From positions 4,898,001-4,962,000 of the forward strand of contig NZ_CP134706.1 of NCBI RefSeq assembly GCF_038246755.1: DNA of 64,000 nt, in the 5' to 3' direction. The translations under genes were made by a program, and so were the position numbers. This DNA comes from Micromonospora sp. FIMYZ51 (GTDB taxonomy: Bacteria; Actinomycetota; Actinomycetes; Mycobacteriales; Micromonosporaceae). This document shows positions 53,666 to 62,963 of the stretch, one piece after another (the stretch's first letter is position 1; each line of letters begins with the position of its first letter). Below the pieces are notes generated by a model that was not told the DNA's origin, ran no database searches, and was given only the letters and a program-made list of their open reading frames with translations.

Positions 53666-54518
53666 CGAGTCCGGCAACGACACCGATCCCCTCCAGCTCG
53701 GCAACGACCGGATCCGCGACGCGGCGAAATGGCTTGTGGCCAGCGCCGCAGCGGTCGGGGCCGCGATGCTGGCCGGCAGCCAACTGTCGAGCATCGGCGA
53801 ACTCCCCCTCGGCGTACCCGATTCGGTGGCGCACGCCCGGTTGTGGGTGGCGGTGCTCGGCGCGGTCGCCGGACTCTCCACCGTGGTGTACGCCATCTGG
53901 ACCGCGGTGCAGATCCTGCTGCCGAAGCTGGTGCTGATAAGCGATCTCGACGAGGCGTGGCCGCAGCGACGGTCCGAGCTGGCCCGGGTGGCCGATCATT
54001 TCCGCCGCAATCCGAAGTACCTACAGGGATTCGCCACGCCGGCCGATGTGATCAACGCACGCGAGGAACTCATCGCCGCGCAACGCGACCCGTCGACCGG
54101 GGACGACGTGCGGGAGCAGCTGACGACCCGGATCGCTGATCTTGACGAACGGATCACCGCGATCGAGGACACCGCCACCCACGAGGCGCTGAAGGACCAG
54201 TTCAAGCGGGCCCTGCACAAGCTGATGCTGGCCACCGCCGTGGGCGCGGTCGGCATCGTGGCCTTCGCCTGGGCGGCCAACCCCCCGGCCGACCAACCCG
54301 CTGCGGACCTGCGCAACGCGCGCCTCGTCGACGCGTACCTGCGCGACGCCGACCTGCGCAATGCCAGGCTGGACCACGCCGACTTCAGCAACGCCGACCT
54401 GACCGGCGCGGACCTGACCGGCGCGTCGATCAACGGAGTCGTCTGGCGGAACACCATCTGCCCGGACGGCACCAACAGCGACGACAACCGCCACACCTGC
54501 GCCGGTCACCTGTCGTGA
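53655..54518 (+). CDS. membrane protein with coiled coil and pentapeptide repeats
   Basis: A 287-residue protein with three hydrophobic helices: about 26-44 (WLVASAAAVGAAMLAGSQL), 62-85 (LWVAVLGAVAGLSTVVYAIW) and 190-212 (KLMLATAVGAVGIVAFAWAA). Between the second and third lies a charged helical region, probably a coiled coil (about 110-185). Residues 217-262 are pentapeptide repeats (ADLRNARLVDAYLRDADLRN, then ADFSNADLTGADLTGA). The tail WRNTICPDGTNSDDN...TCAGHL has two cysteines and is a recurrent actinobacterial cell-surface ending, so the repeats probably face outside. It overlaps the trypco2 gene by 11 bp and the protease-NTPase gene by 4 bp (GTGA), implying one functional unit. Confidence 0.82.
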   Translation: MLTDESGNDTDPLQLGNDRIRDAAKWLVASAAAVGAAMLAGSQLSSIGELPLGVPDSVAHARLWVAVLGAVAGLSTVVYAIWTAVQILLPKLVLISDLDEAWPQRRSELARVADHFRRNPKYLQGFATPADVINAREELIAAQRDPSTGDDVREQLTTRIADLDERITAIEDTATHEALKDQFKRALHKLMLATAVGAVGIVAFAWAANPPADQPAADLRNARLVDAYLRDADLRNARLDHADFSNADLTGADLTGASINGVVWRNTICPDGTNSDDNRHTCAGHLS

Positions 54519-57500
54519 CCGGGCTGGAGCCGCACGTCCAGCGGGTGGTGAAGGTGCGCGGCACGCTGCTCGGCTCCGGGTACGCCGTCGGAGTGGACCT
54601 GGTCCTGACCGCCGGTCACGTCGTCGGTGCCCGTGGCGAGGCCGCCTGGCTCTCCCGCAGCGACAGTCCCACCACAGCGGAGCAGCGGGCGACGGTGATC
54701 TGGCGGGGCGACGGCATCGGAGCCGACGCGGCCCTGCTCCGGCTGGATGTGCCACTCTGGACGGTCGAGGAGACCCACACCCGCTACGGTGAGCTCCGGG
54801 GACACCAGCCGGTGCCCTGCCTGACCGTCGGCTATCCGTGGGTCCAGGTCAGCCGGGACGGTCGCCGCCGCCTCGACGAGCTACCCGGCCACGTCATGCC
54901 CAGTCTCGGCTTCGAGGATCACCGGTACGCGCTGGACTCGACCCGGATCGCGCCGAACCCACCGCAACCCCGACGGGACGCGACCGGTGCGGTGGTGCTC
55001 GACGAAGCCGGCGCGCCGGTGTGGGACCCGCACCCGCACAGCGGCTACTCGGGTGCGCCACTGCTTACCGCCGGCGAGCGCCAGCTGCTGGTCGGAGTCG
55101 TGCTGGCGGTGCCGTCCCGGTACGGTCCCGGCCGGCTCGACGCGGTACGGATCAGCCAGTTGCTTACCGACCCCACCTTCGCGGGCCTGCTCGGCACCTC
55201 GCTCGACCAGCTCGAACGGGTGCCCGCGCAGCTGCTGCCGACCGGGGTCGTCGAGCACGACGAGGCCCTCACCGGGCTGGCCGACCATCTGCGCGGCGAT
55301 CTGCTGCCCTACGTCCCGCCCGCCGATGCCGGCGCGGCGACCCACCCCGGGCGCCTGCTGGAGCGCCTCGACGAGCTGGCCGGCACCTGTGGCCTGCTGC
55401 TGGTCGGCCAGGCGGGGATCGGCAAGACCCGCACCTGCTTCGAGGTCGCCAACTGTGCGGTCGACGCCGGCTGGCGGGTGCTGCACGTACGTCCCGGTGA
55501 ACCGCTGGTCACCACCGAGCAGCTCCTCGACGTGGTGACCGGAGCCACCGACGAACGACTGCTGATCATCGTCGACTACCTGAACCTGAGCGGCCTGGAC
55601 TACCCGGCGATCCGGCACCGGCTGCTGCCCGCCGCACGGGCCCGCGGCATCCGGCTGGCGCTGCTCGGCTCCGCCCGGCCGGGCTGGTTCCACCAGAAGG
55701 ACAACACCCCCCTCACCGAGGTCTTCAAGCCCGTCGAGCTGCGGCCCGAGGACGAGCACCTGGACCGGATCCGACACCAGATCGTCACCGCCCTGGCACC
55801 CACCGCGCGCACCATCCTGGGTGAGGGACGGCTGGCACACCTGTGTGGTCGGCGTCCGGTCATCGCCACCCTGATCGCCGCCGAGGCCGAGGCCCAGGCG
55901 GTACGGGGGCGGCTGTCCGCGGCAACCGGCGACCTGCGACCGGAGTACCTGCTCGACTGGCTGGTCCGCCGGCTCAACGAGGACGATCTGCTGCACCAGG
56001 CCGCGCGGCTGGACGACGAGCGGGATCCCGACCTGCGGCTACAGATCTATGCCGCGATGGCCGCCGCCACCCCCCAACCCCGCCCCGCCCTGATCGCCTG
56101 TGGTGGGCGTGTGGCGGGCAACGACGACGCACGGGCCGAGCACCTGCTCGACGTCCTGCTCGCGATGGGTTGGATGATCACGACGGCGGACGGGTTGGCG
56201 CCGGTGCACGACATCGTGGTCGACCAACTCCTGGAGCACTGCGCCGTCCGGGCCGGGCTCAACACGGTCCGCACCACGGCCGCCAACCGGATCCTCGATG
56301 CCAGCCTGACCAGTGCCCGCACCATCGGCCGGTACGCCATGAACTTCGCCCGGCTGCTGCGCGACCTGGCGCTCCAACAGCGGGACGGTCCGCTCGCCGC
56401 GCACAACACGGCCTGGTTGCGCGGCAACGCGACGGCCGCTGGCGGGTTGCTCTCCAGTCAGCAGGACGAGGGCGCCTACGCCCTCGGTGCGGTGCTGGAC
56501 AATCCGCCCTGGGCACAGGCGCTCTTCCAGCACTGGCCGCAGCTCGGCGCTCCCTGGCTGAGCACGCACGGCGCGTCCCTGCCCGCGCGACACATTCTCT
56601 ACAAGGGACTGCGCACCGTCGCCACCGCGCAGGCGAGTCAACTGATCGACGTGGCAACCGCGTGGCTGGGCCTGCACCAGACGGCGCTGGAGGCCAGCTT
56701 CGTCATCGCGCCGTTGTTGGGCCGGGCTGACCTGAAACCGGAAGACGCCACCCGTGGGATCGACGCCAGCCTGCGCTGGCTCGACCGGCACGGCGACCTC
56801 ACCGAAGCCAGCTTCGTGCTGTATCAGTTGCTGGGCCGCAACGACCTCACCCCCGAACACCTCCACCAGGCGGTCCCCGCCGCCCTGCGCTGGCTCGACC
56901 GGCACGGCGACCTCACCGAAGCAGGCTTCGTACTGCCGCCCCTGCTGGGCCGAAACGACCTCACCCCCGAACACCTCCACCAGGCGATCCTCCCCGCCCT
57001 GCGCTGGCTCGACCGGCACGGCGACCTCGCCAGAGCTGGCTTCGTACTGCCGCCCCTGCTGGGCCGAAACGACCTCACCCCCGAACACCTCCACCAGGTG
57101 CTCCCGCCCACCCTGCGCTGGCTCCAGCACCACAACGACCTCGCCACGGCACAGTTCGTGCTGTACTCGTTGCTGACCCGCACCGACCTGCCAGCCGAGG
57201 CCGCCCGAACCGCGATCACCGCCGCCCAACACTGGCTCGGACACCACGGCGACCTGGTCGAAGCCCAGTTCGTGCTGAAAGCACTGCTCGGACGAACCGA
57301 CCTGCCAGCCGAGACCGCCCAAACCGCGATCACCGCCGCCCACCACTGGCTCGGACACCACGGCGGACTGCTCGACGCCGGCTTCGTGCTGCACCCGTTG
57401 CTGAGCCGCACCGACCTGCCAGCCGAGGCCGCCCTGACCGCGATCACCGCCGGCCAACACTGGCTCGGGCAGTACCACGACCTGGTCGATGCCCAGTTCG

Positions 57501-58783
57501 TGCTGAAAGCACTGCTCGGGCGGACCGACCTGCCAGCCGAAGCCGCCCTGACCACGGCCACCGCCGCCCAACACTGGCTCGGACACCACGGCGACCTCGC
57601 CGCGGCACAGTTCATGCTGAAAGCACTGCTCGGGCGAACCGACCTGCCAGCCGAGACCGCCCGAACCACGATCACCGCCGCCCAACACTGGCTCGGACAC
57701 CACGGCGACCTGGTCGAAGCCCAGTTCGTCGTGAAAGCACTGCTCGGGCGAACCGACCTGCCAGCCGAGACCGCCCAAACCGCGATCACCGCCGCCCACC
57801 ACTGGCTCGGACGCCACGGCGGACTACTCGACGCCGGCTTCGTGCTGCCCTCGTTGTTGGCGCGGGCTGATCTGTCGGCGGAGTCGCTGAATCGGGGCAT
57901 CGAGGCCGCCCTGGACTGGCTGCAAACATACGGCGACACCGACGACGCGGGTTACGTTCTGCCGCGCCTGCTGGCCGTACGCAGACTGGCCGAGCTGCCG
58001 GAGTGGCTGCCGGCGCTTGTCGACCGTTGGGCGGACCGGCATCGGTCGGGGACGGAGATCGTCTTCGTCAGCAAGCATCTCGCGCGCCAGAACGCCCTGA
58101 CCGAGACCACCGCCGACGTACTTCTGCAATGGGCCGCCGACCATCCGTACGACGCCGACGTCCCCTGGCGGGTGGTCGGCGTCGCCACCGCCATCGACCG
58201 CTTCCCGGCGCTGGCCGGCCGACTGTTGCGGTCCATCGAGAACTACCTGGACGGGATCGAGCAGGAGCCGACGAAGCCGAACCAGCACGGTGAGGTCGAC
58301 AGTCTCATCCAGTCCGTCTGCCGGCCACGGACCCTGTGCTGCGGGCTCGCCGGGGCCCGCGTCGACGACATCGTTCTCCGCTGGCTGACCCACCCGGCCG
58401 CGCTGAATCCGAGGTGCCCGGAAGGCATCCAGTTCAAGGAGACGGTGAGCCGCGCCTGCGCACTGGTACGCGCCGGCCGCCTGTCCCACCAGGGCGCGGT
58501 CGGTCTGCTGTCCCGACTGCACGCCTGGATTCCCCGATGGCGCCCCACCGAGCGGCAGCTACCCCTGCGGGAGAAGGCGCGCGAAAACGTGGCGGCACTG
58601 CTCGCGTACCTGCGCCAGAGCACGGAGCCGGCGCCGCCCGAGGCACCCGCGCCCAGCTCGCGCCAGCCCGCAGTGCCGGTGCAGGCCGCTCCCGACTCCG
58701 GCGGCGGCACCCTCCCGGCTGACATAGCCTCAGGTCATGCGCCGTCTGGCCCGCCTCGCCGCCCGGACCCCGGCCGACCGTGA
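54515..58783 (+). CDS. trypsin-like protease / STAND NTPase / 38-residue-repeat protein
   Basis: A 1,422-residue multidomain protein. Residues 1-230 are a trypsin-like serine protease with triad H35 (LTAGHVV), D71 (GADAALLRLD) and S179 (SGYSGAPLL). Residues 245-700 are a STAND-type P-loop NTPase: Walker A GQAGIGKT (298-305), Walker B LLIIVDYLN (D354), arginine-containing LALLGSARPGWF and a winged-helix-like part. Residues 716-1171 are twelve 38-residue helical repeats of the type HWLGHHGDLVEAQFVLKALL. Residues 1172-1360 are helical, and the last 60 are Pro/Ala-rich and disordered. No signal peptide, so it is cytoplasmic or membrane-recruited by the preceding protein. GTG 54515 overlaps the upstream stop. 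Likely a threat-sensing switch in which NTP hydrolysis or oligomerisation releases the protease. Confidence 0.82.
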   Translation: MTGLEPHVQRVVKVRGTLLGSGYAVGVDLVLTAGHVVGARGEAAWLSRSDSPTTAEQRATVIWRGDGIGADAALLRLDVPLWTVEETHTRYGELRGHQPVPCLTVGYPWVQVSRDGRRRLDELPGHVMPSLGFEDHRYALDSTRIAPNPPQPRRDATGAVVLDEAGAPVWDPHPHSGYSGAPLLTAGERQLLVGVVLAVPSRYGPGRLDAVRISQLLTDPTFAGLLGTSLDQLERVPAQLLPTGVVEHDEALTGLADHLRGDLLPYVPPADAGAATHPGRLLERLDELAGTCGLLLVGQAGIGKTRTCFEVANCAVDAGWRVLHVRPGEPLVTTEQLLDVVTGATDERLLIIVDYLNLSGLDYPAIRHRLLPAARARGIRLALLGSARPGWFHQKDNTPLTEVFKPVELRPEDEHLDRIRHQIVTALAPTARTILGEGRLAHLCGRRPVIATLIAAEAEAQAVRGRLSAATGDLRPEYLLDWLVRRLNEDDLLHQAARLDDERDPDLRLQIYAAMAAATPQPRPALIACGGRVAGNDDARAEHLLDVLLAMGWMITTADGLAPVHDIVVDQLLEHCAVRAGLNTVRTTAANRILDASLTSARTIGRYAMNFARLLRDLALQQRDGPLAAHNTAWLRGNATAAGGLLSSQQDEGAYALGAVLDNPPWAQALFQHWPQLGAPWLSTHGASLPARHILYKGLRTVATAQASQLIDVATAWLGLHQTALEASFVIAPLLGRADLKPEDATRGIDASLRWLDRHGDLTEASFVLYQLLGRNDLTPEHLHQAVPAALRWLDRHGDLTEAGFVLPPLLGRNDLTPEHLHQAILPALRWLDRHGDLARAGFVLPPLLGRNDLTPEHLHQVLPPTLRWLQHHNDLATAQFVLYSLLTRTDLPAEAARTAITAAQHWLGHHGDLVEAQFVLKALLGRTDLPAETAQTAITAAHHWLGHHGGLLDAGFVLHPLLSRTDLPAEAALTAITAGQHWLGQYHDLVDAQFVLKALLGRTDLPAEAALTTATAAQHWLGHHGDLAAAQFMLKALLGRTDLPAETARTTITAAQHWLGHHGDLVEAQFVVKALLGRTDLPAETAQTAITAAHHWLGRHGGLLDAGFVLPSLLARADLSAESLNRGIEAALDWLQTYGDTDDAGYVLPRLLAVRRLAELPEWLPALVDRWADRHRSGTEIVFVSKHLARQNALTETTADVLLQWAADHPYDADVPWRVVGVATAIDRFPALAGRLLRSIENYLDGIEQEPTKPNQHGEVDSLIQSVCRPRTLCCGLAGARVDDIVLRWLTHPAALNPRCPEGIQFKETVSRACALVRAGRLSHQGAVGLLSRLHAWIPRWRPTERQLPLREKARENVAALLAYLRQSTEPAPPEAPAPSSRQPAVPVQAAPDSGGGTLPADIASGHAPSGPPRRPDPGRP
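56660..58027 (+). repeat. twelve 114-bp tandem repeats inside the protease-NTPase gene
   Basis: In-frame units of 114 bp encode the 38-residue repeats. Units 2-4 share long identical DNA tracts (e.g. CTCGACCGGCACGGCGACCT at the same phase) and so do units 6, 9 and 10 among themselves, while units 1 and 12 are diverged. Two sub-families (RWLDRHGD... and HWLGHHGD...) show separate local expansions. Identity at synonymous sites means duplication was recent. Confidence 0.85.
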
Positions 58784-60194
58784 GCGCTACCTCGACCTGC
58801 TCCGGGCGCTGGCGATCCTGCTGGTCGTCCTCGGTCACTGGACGATCGCCAGCATCTACTACGACCGGCACGGCCAGCCCGACGGCCACTCGGCCCTGCC
58901 GGCGATCCCCTGGGCATACCCGCTGACCTGGGCGGTCCAGGTCATGCCGGTGTTCTTCCTGGTCGGCGGGTACGCCAACGCCGCCTCGCTGGCGGCGCAC
59001 CGGAGCCGGGACGGTGACTGGGGCGGCTGGCTGCTGGGCCGCAGCGCCCGGCTGCTGCGCCCGACCACCGCGCTGGTGCTGATGCTCGCCGGTGCTTCGC
59101 TTGTCGCGCGGTTGGCCGGGGCCGAGCCGAGCATGGTCCGTACCGTCGTCTGGTTCGCCACCATCCCGCTCTGGTTCCTCGCCGCCTACCTGGCGGTGGT
59201 GCCGTTGACCCCGCTGATGTACGCGCTGCACCGCCGCTTCGGGCTGGTCGTACCGGCGGTGCTGGTGCTGCTGGTGGCCGTCGGCGATCTGGGGCGGGCG
59301 CTCGGCCCGGCCGACCTGGCGCTGGCCAACTACCTGCTCGGCTGGCTCGCCATCCACCAGCTCGGATTCGCCTGGTACGACGCCCGCCGGGGCAACTGCC
59401 GGCCGGCCGGCAACGGGCCGGTCGGGCTCCGCAGCCGGTGCCTGCCCATGTCGGCGCGGGCCGCTCTGGTGATGCTCGCGGGTGGGCTGGCCGTCGCGGT
59501 GCTGCTCACCGCCGTCGGACCGTACCCGGTGAGCATGATCAACGAGCCGGGGCAACGGATGGCCAACGCCGCACCGCCGAGCGTCGCCCTGCTGGCGGTG
59601 GCCACCGCCCAGCTCGGGCTGATCCTGCTGCTGCGCGAGCGGGCCGAACGCTTGCTGCACCGCAGCCGCCCGTGGCAGGCGGTCATCGCCGTCAACGCGG
59701 TCGTGCTCACCGTCTTCCTCTGGCACCTGAGCGCGGTGGTGCTGCTTGTGGGTGCGCTGCACGGGCTCGGCCTGCTGCCCACCCCGCAGGCCGGTTCGGC
59801 GGCCTGGTTCGCCTGGCGGCTGCCGTGGGTGCTGATGCTGGCCGGGGTGCTCGCCGCGCTGGTCGCCGTCTTCGGGCCGATCGAGGCCCGCACCGGCCGG
59901 ACCACCGCGAGCCGCCCGCCGGCCACCGACACCGACCGGGCAGGCGGCACCGACACCGACCGGGCAGGCGGGGCCGGCCGCTCGCGGGGAGACGAACGGC
60001 CGGCCGGCCGGCGCGCCCGGAACGTGCTCACCGTCGCCGGGTTCGCCGCCGTCGGCTACGCGCTGGTGACCAACAGCGTGACCGCCAAGGCGGCGGCCGA
60101 GCCGCTCGGGCTGCCCGTCGCCGCGCTGCTGGCCTACCTGGCCGGGGCGGGCACCCTACGCCTGCTCAGGTCTGGGTGGGGAAGCCGAGGTTGA
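58737..60194 (+). CDS. membrane acyltransferase, acyltransferase-3 family
   Basis: A 485-residue integral membrane acyltransferase. ERYLDLLRALAILLVVLGHW carries the conserved helix-1 region (usual R...D...R/H), QVMPVFFLVGGYANAASLA the second, and ten or so helices follow. A charged loop of about 50 residues with repeated TDTDRAGG precedes the last two helices. Such proteins acetylate or acylate cell-surface sugars or secondary metabolites. It overlaps the repeat-protein gene by 47 bp and the end of mmsA, on the other strand, by 29 bp. Acceptor is unknown; membership in the trypco2 system is not implied. Confidence 0.85.
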   Translation: MRRLARLAARTPADRERYLDLLRALAILLVVLGHWTIASIYYDRHGQPDGHSALPAIPWAYPLTWAVQVMPVFFLVGGYANAASLAAHRSRDGDWGGWLLGRSARLLRPTTALVLMLAGASLVARLAGAEPSMVRTVVWFATIPLWFLAAYLAVVPLTPLMYALHRRFGLVVPAVLVLLVAVGDLGRALGPADLALANYLLGWLAIHQLGFAWYDARRGNCRPAGNGPVGLRSRCLPMSARAALVMLAGGLAVAVLLTAVGPYPVSMINEPGQRMANAAPPSVALLAVATAQLGLILLLRERAERLLHRSRPWQAVIAVNAVVLTVFLWHLSAVVLLVGALHGLGLLPTPQAGSAAWFAWRLPWVLMLAGVLAALVAVFGPIEARTGRTTASRPPATDTDRAGGTDTDRAGGAGRSRGDERPAGRRARNVLTVAGFAAVGYALVTNSVTAKAAAEPLGLPVAALLAYLAGAGTLRLLRSGWGSRG

Positions 60195-61656
60195 CTCCGC
60201 CGTGGCGGGGGTCCAGCCAGCGGCTGGTGACCACCTTGCCGCGGGTGAAGAAGGCGACCCCGTCGGCGCCGTGCGCGTGCAGGTCGCCGAAGAGCGAGGA
60301 CTTCCAGCCGCCGAAGGAGTAGTACGCCATCGGCACCGGGATCGGCACGTTGACGCCGACCATGCCGACCTCCACCTCGTGCTGGTAGCGCCGGGCGGCA
60401 CCGCCGTCGTTGGTGAAGATCGCCGTGCCGTTGCCGTACGGGCTGGCGTTCACCAGCCCCACCGCCTCGTCGTACGAGCCGACCCGCAGCACCGACAGGA
60501 CCGGACCGAAGATCTCGTCCGTGTAGATCGACATCTCCGGGGTGACGTGGTCGAACAGGGTCGGGCCGAGCCAGAAACCGGCCGGGTCGCCGTCGGGTGT
60601 CACCTCCCGCCCGTCCACCACAAGCAGCGCGCCAGCGCGTACCCCCGCCTCGACGTACGACCGCACCCGGGCCGCGTGCGCGGCGGTGACCAGCGGCCCC
60701 ATGTCGCAGCCGCGCCGCCCGTCGCCGGTCCGCAGCCCGCTGATCCGCCGCGCGATCCGGGCCACCAGTTCGTCGGCGACCGGCTCCACGGCGACTAGTG
60801 CGGAGATCGCCATGCAGCGCTCCCCCGCCGAGCCGAACCCGGCGTTGACCGCCGCGTCGGCGGCCAGGTCCAGATCGGCGTCGGGGAGCACCACCATGTG
60901 GTTCTTCGCCCCGCCGAGCGCCTGCACCCGCTTACCGGCGGCGGTGCCGTGCTGGTAGACGTACCGGGCGACCGGGGTGGAGCCGACGAACGAGACCGCC
61001 TTCACCGTCGGGTGCGCAAGCAGCGCGTCGACCGCCTCGGCGTCGCCGTTGACCACGTTCAGCACCCCGTCGGGCAGGCCGGCCTCGGCGAACCACTCGG
61101 CCAGCAGCAGCGCCGCACTCGGGTCCTTCTCGCTCGGCTTGAGCACCACCGCGTTGCCGGCCGCCACCGCCACCGGGACGAACCAGAGCGGCACCATCAC
61201 CGGGAAGTTGAACGGGCTGATCACCGCGACCACCCCGAGCGGCTGCCGCAGACTGTACGAGTCGACCTCGGTGGAGACGTTCGCGCTGAAGCCGCCGCGC
61301 AGCGCGGCGGGGATGCCGCAGGCGTACTCGATGACCTCCAGCCCGCGCTGCACCTCGCCGGCGGCGTCGGCGAGCACCTTGCCGTGCTCGGCGGTGATCA
61401 CCTCGGCGAGTTGGTCGCGGCGGGCGTGCACCAGCTCACGGAAGGCGAACAGCACCGCCGTCCGCTTCGCCAGCGACGTGTCCCGCCAGGTCCGCGCCGC
61501 CCGCTCGGCGGCGTCGACCGCGACCGCGACGTCCGCGGCAGAGGCCAACTCCACCTGGCCGGTACGCCGCCCGGTGGCCGGGTCGAAGACGTCGCCGCGC
61601 CGCGACGAGTCGCCGCTGACCCGCTTGCCGTCGATGAAGTGCCCGATGCGGTTCAC
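60166..61656 (-). CDS. mmsA: CoA-acylating methylmalonate-semialdehyde dehydrogenase
   Basis: A 496-residue aldehyde dehydrogenase of the MmsA class that converts methylmalonate or malonate semialdehyde with CoA and NAD+ to propionyl- or acetyl-CoA and CO2. The NAD site shows VISPFNFPVMVPLWF and VSFVGSTPVARYVY, and the nucleophile is C281 in SAGERCMA, the class signature. VGVNVPIPVPMAYYSFGGWK near the end is typical of MmsA. ATG 61656 overlaps the aminotransferase stop (ATGA), so the two are co-translated in valine, beta-alanine or pyrimidine breakdown. Confidence 0.94.
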   Translation of the reverse strand: MNRIGHFIDGKRVSGDSSRRGDVFDPATGRRTGQVELASAADVAVAVDAAERAARTWRDTSLAKRTAVLFAFRELVHARRDQLAEVITAEHGKVLADAAGEVQRGLEVIEYACGIPAALRGGFSANVSTEVDSYSLRQPLGVVAVISPFNFPVMVPLWFVPVAVAAGNAVVLKPSEKDPSAALLLAEWFAEAGLPDGVLNVVNGDAEAVDALLAHPTVKAVSFVGSTPVARYVYQHGTAAGKRVQALGGAKNHMVVLPDADLDLAADAAVNAGFGSAGERCMAISALVAVEPVADELVARIARRISGLRTGDGRRGCDMGPLVTAAHAARVRSYVEAGVRAGALLVVDGREVTPDGDPAGFWLGPTLFDHVTPEMSIYTDEIFGPVLSVLRVGSYDEAVGLVNASPYGNGTAIFTNDGGAARRYQHEVEVGMVGVNVPIPVPMAYYSFGGWKSSLFGDLHAHGADGVAFFTRGKVVTSRWLDPRHGGVNLGFPTQT

Positions 61657-62963
61657 GCGCTCACCTGCTCGACCTCGATGCCGGCGCGGATCGCGTCGAC
61701 GAGGATGGCCAGGCCCTCCCGGGCCTCCTCCTCGGTGAGCGTCAGCGGCGGACCCATCCGGATCACGTTGCCGTACAGGCCGCCCTTGCCGACCAGCAGG
61801 CCGCCCTCCCGGCAGGACTCGAAGACCCGGGTGGCCAGCGCCGGGTCCGGTTCGGCGCAGCCCGGCCGGACGAACTCGACCGCGAGCATCAGCCCCTTCC
61901 CGCGTACCTCGGCGACCTGGGCCAGCTCGCCCACCGCGGCGCGCAGCCCGTCGCCGAGGATCGCGCCGACCCGCTCGGCGTTGGCCTGAAGGTCGTGGTC
62001 GAGCAGGTAGTCCAGGACCGCGTTGCCGGCGGCGGTGGAGACCGGGTTGCCGCCGAAGGTGGAGAAGCTGATCGCCGGCACCGCCTCCAACACCTCGGCC
62101 CGGCCCACCACGCCGGCCAGGGCGAAGCCGTTGCCGATGCCCTTGGCGAAGGTGAGCAGGTCCGGGGTGACGCCGTGCGCCTGGTAACCCCAGAAGTGCT
62201 CGCCGGTACGCCCCCAGCCGGTCTGCACCTCGTCGGAGATCAGCAGGATGCCGTGCTCGTCGAGAACCTTCTTCCAGGCCGCGAAGAGCCCGTCCGGGCC
62301 GTGCACGAAGCCGCCGACGCCCTGGATCGGTTCGGCGATCAGGCAGGCCACGTCGCCTGCGGTCTGGGTGGCGAGCACCTCGCGCAGGTCCTCCACCGCC
62401 GCGTCCAGCCGATCGGCCGGGTCCAGGCGGGCCAGCAGACCGCGCAGCCGCTCACCGGAGTGCAGCCAGGCCACCTGGAGCGGGTTGAGCGCGCTTGCCG
62501 ACCAGCCCCGGTTCCCGGTCACGCCCATCGCCGCGTACGACCGGCCGTGGTAGCTGTTGCGGACGGCCAGGATCTGGTGCGAGCGGCGGTGATTGGTGGC
62601 GACAAGCAGCGCCGCCTCGTTCGCCTCGGTGCCGGAGTTGGTGAAGAAGACCCGCGCGTCCGGGATGCCGGAGACCCGGGCGATCTTCTCGGCCAGCTCC
62701 ACCTGCTGCCGGATCAGGTACAGCGTGGAACTGTGCACGATGCCGGTGTCCAGCTGCCGCTGCACGGCCTCCCGGATCTCCGGGATGTCATAGCCGATCA
62801 TGTTGGTCAGCACGCCGCCGAAGAAGTCCAGGTAGGTGCGGCCCTGAGCGTCGGTGACCCGACGACCTTCGCCGGAGACCAGCTCGATCGGCTCGGCGTA
62901 GTAGAGCGGCATCCAGGACGGGAGCACGGCCCGGTGCCGGGCCAACAGATCGTCGGAGGTCAT
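61653..62963 (-). CDS. class III PLP-dependent aminotransferase (omega-amino acid type)
   Basis: A 436-residue class III aminotransferase. Phosphate site NSGTEANEAALLVA, cofactor Asp in LLISDEVQTGWGRTG, Schiff-base lysine K274 in LTFAKGIGNGFALA and the SFSTFGGNPVSTAAG dimer loop are all intact. With MmsA downstream, the likely substrate is beta-alanine or 3-aminoisobutyrate, giving (methyl)malonate semialdehyde. AAGGGTG is 5 nt upstream of ATG 62963. First gene of the operon; the inverted repeat at 63053 lies 90 bp upstream. Confidence 0.92.
   Translation of the reverse strand: MTSDDLLARHRAVLPSWMPLYYAEPIELVSGEGRRVTDAQGRTYLDFFGGVLTNMIGYDIPEIREAVQRQLDTGIVHSSTLYLIRQQVELAEKIARVSGIPDARVFFTNSGTEANEAALLVATNHRRSHQILAVRNSYHGRSYAAMGVTGNRGWSASALNPLQVAWLHSGERLRGLLARLDPADRLDAAVEDLREVLATQTAGDVACLIAEPIQGVGGFVHGPDGLFAAWKKVLDEHGILLISDEVQTGWGRTGEHFWGYQAHGVTPDLLTFAKGIGNGFALAGVVGRAEVLEAVPAISFSTFGGNPVSTAAGNAVLDYLLDHDLQANAERVGAILGDGLRAAVGELAQVAEVRGKGLMLAVEFVRPGCAEPDPALATRVFESCREGGLLVGKGGLYGNVIRMGPPLTLTEEEAREGLAILVDAIRAGIEVEQVSA

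Noticed and set aside
53205..58783. Prophage or integrative element carrying the trypco2 system
   Set aside because: No integrase, tRNA, terminal direct repeats or composition change at the borders; the flanks are ordinary metabolic genes.
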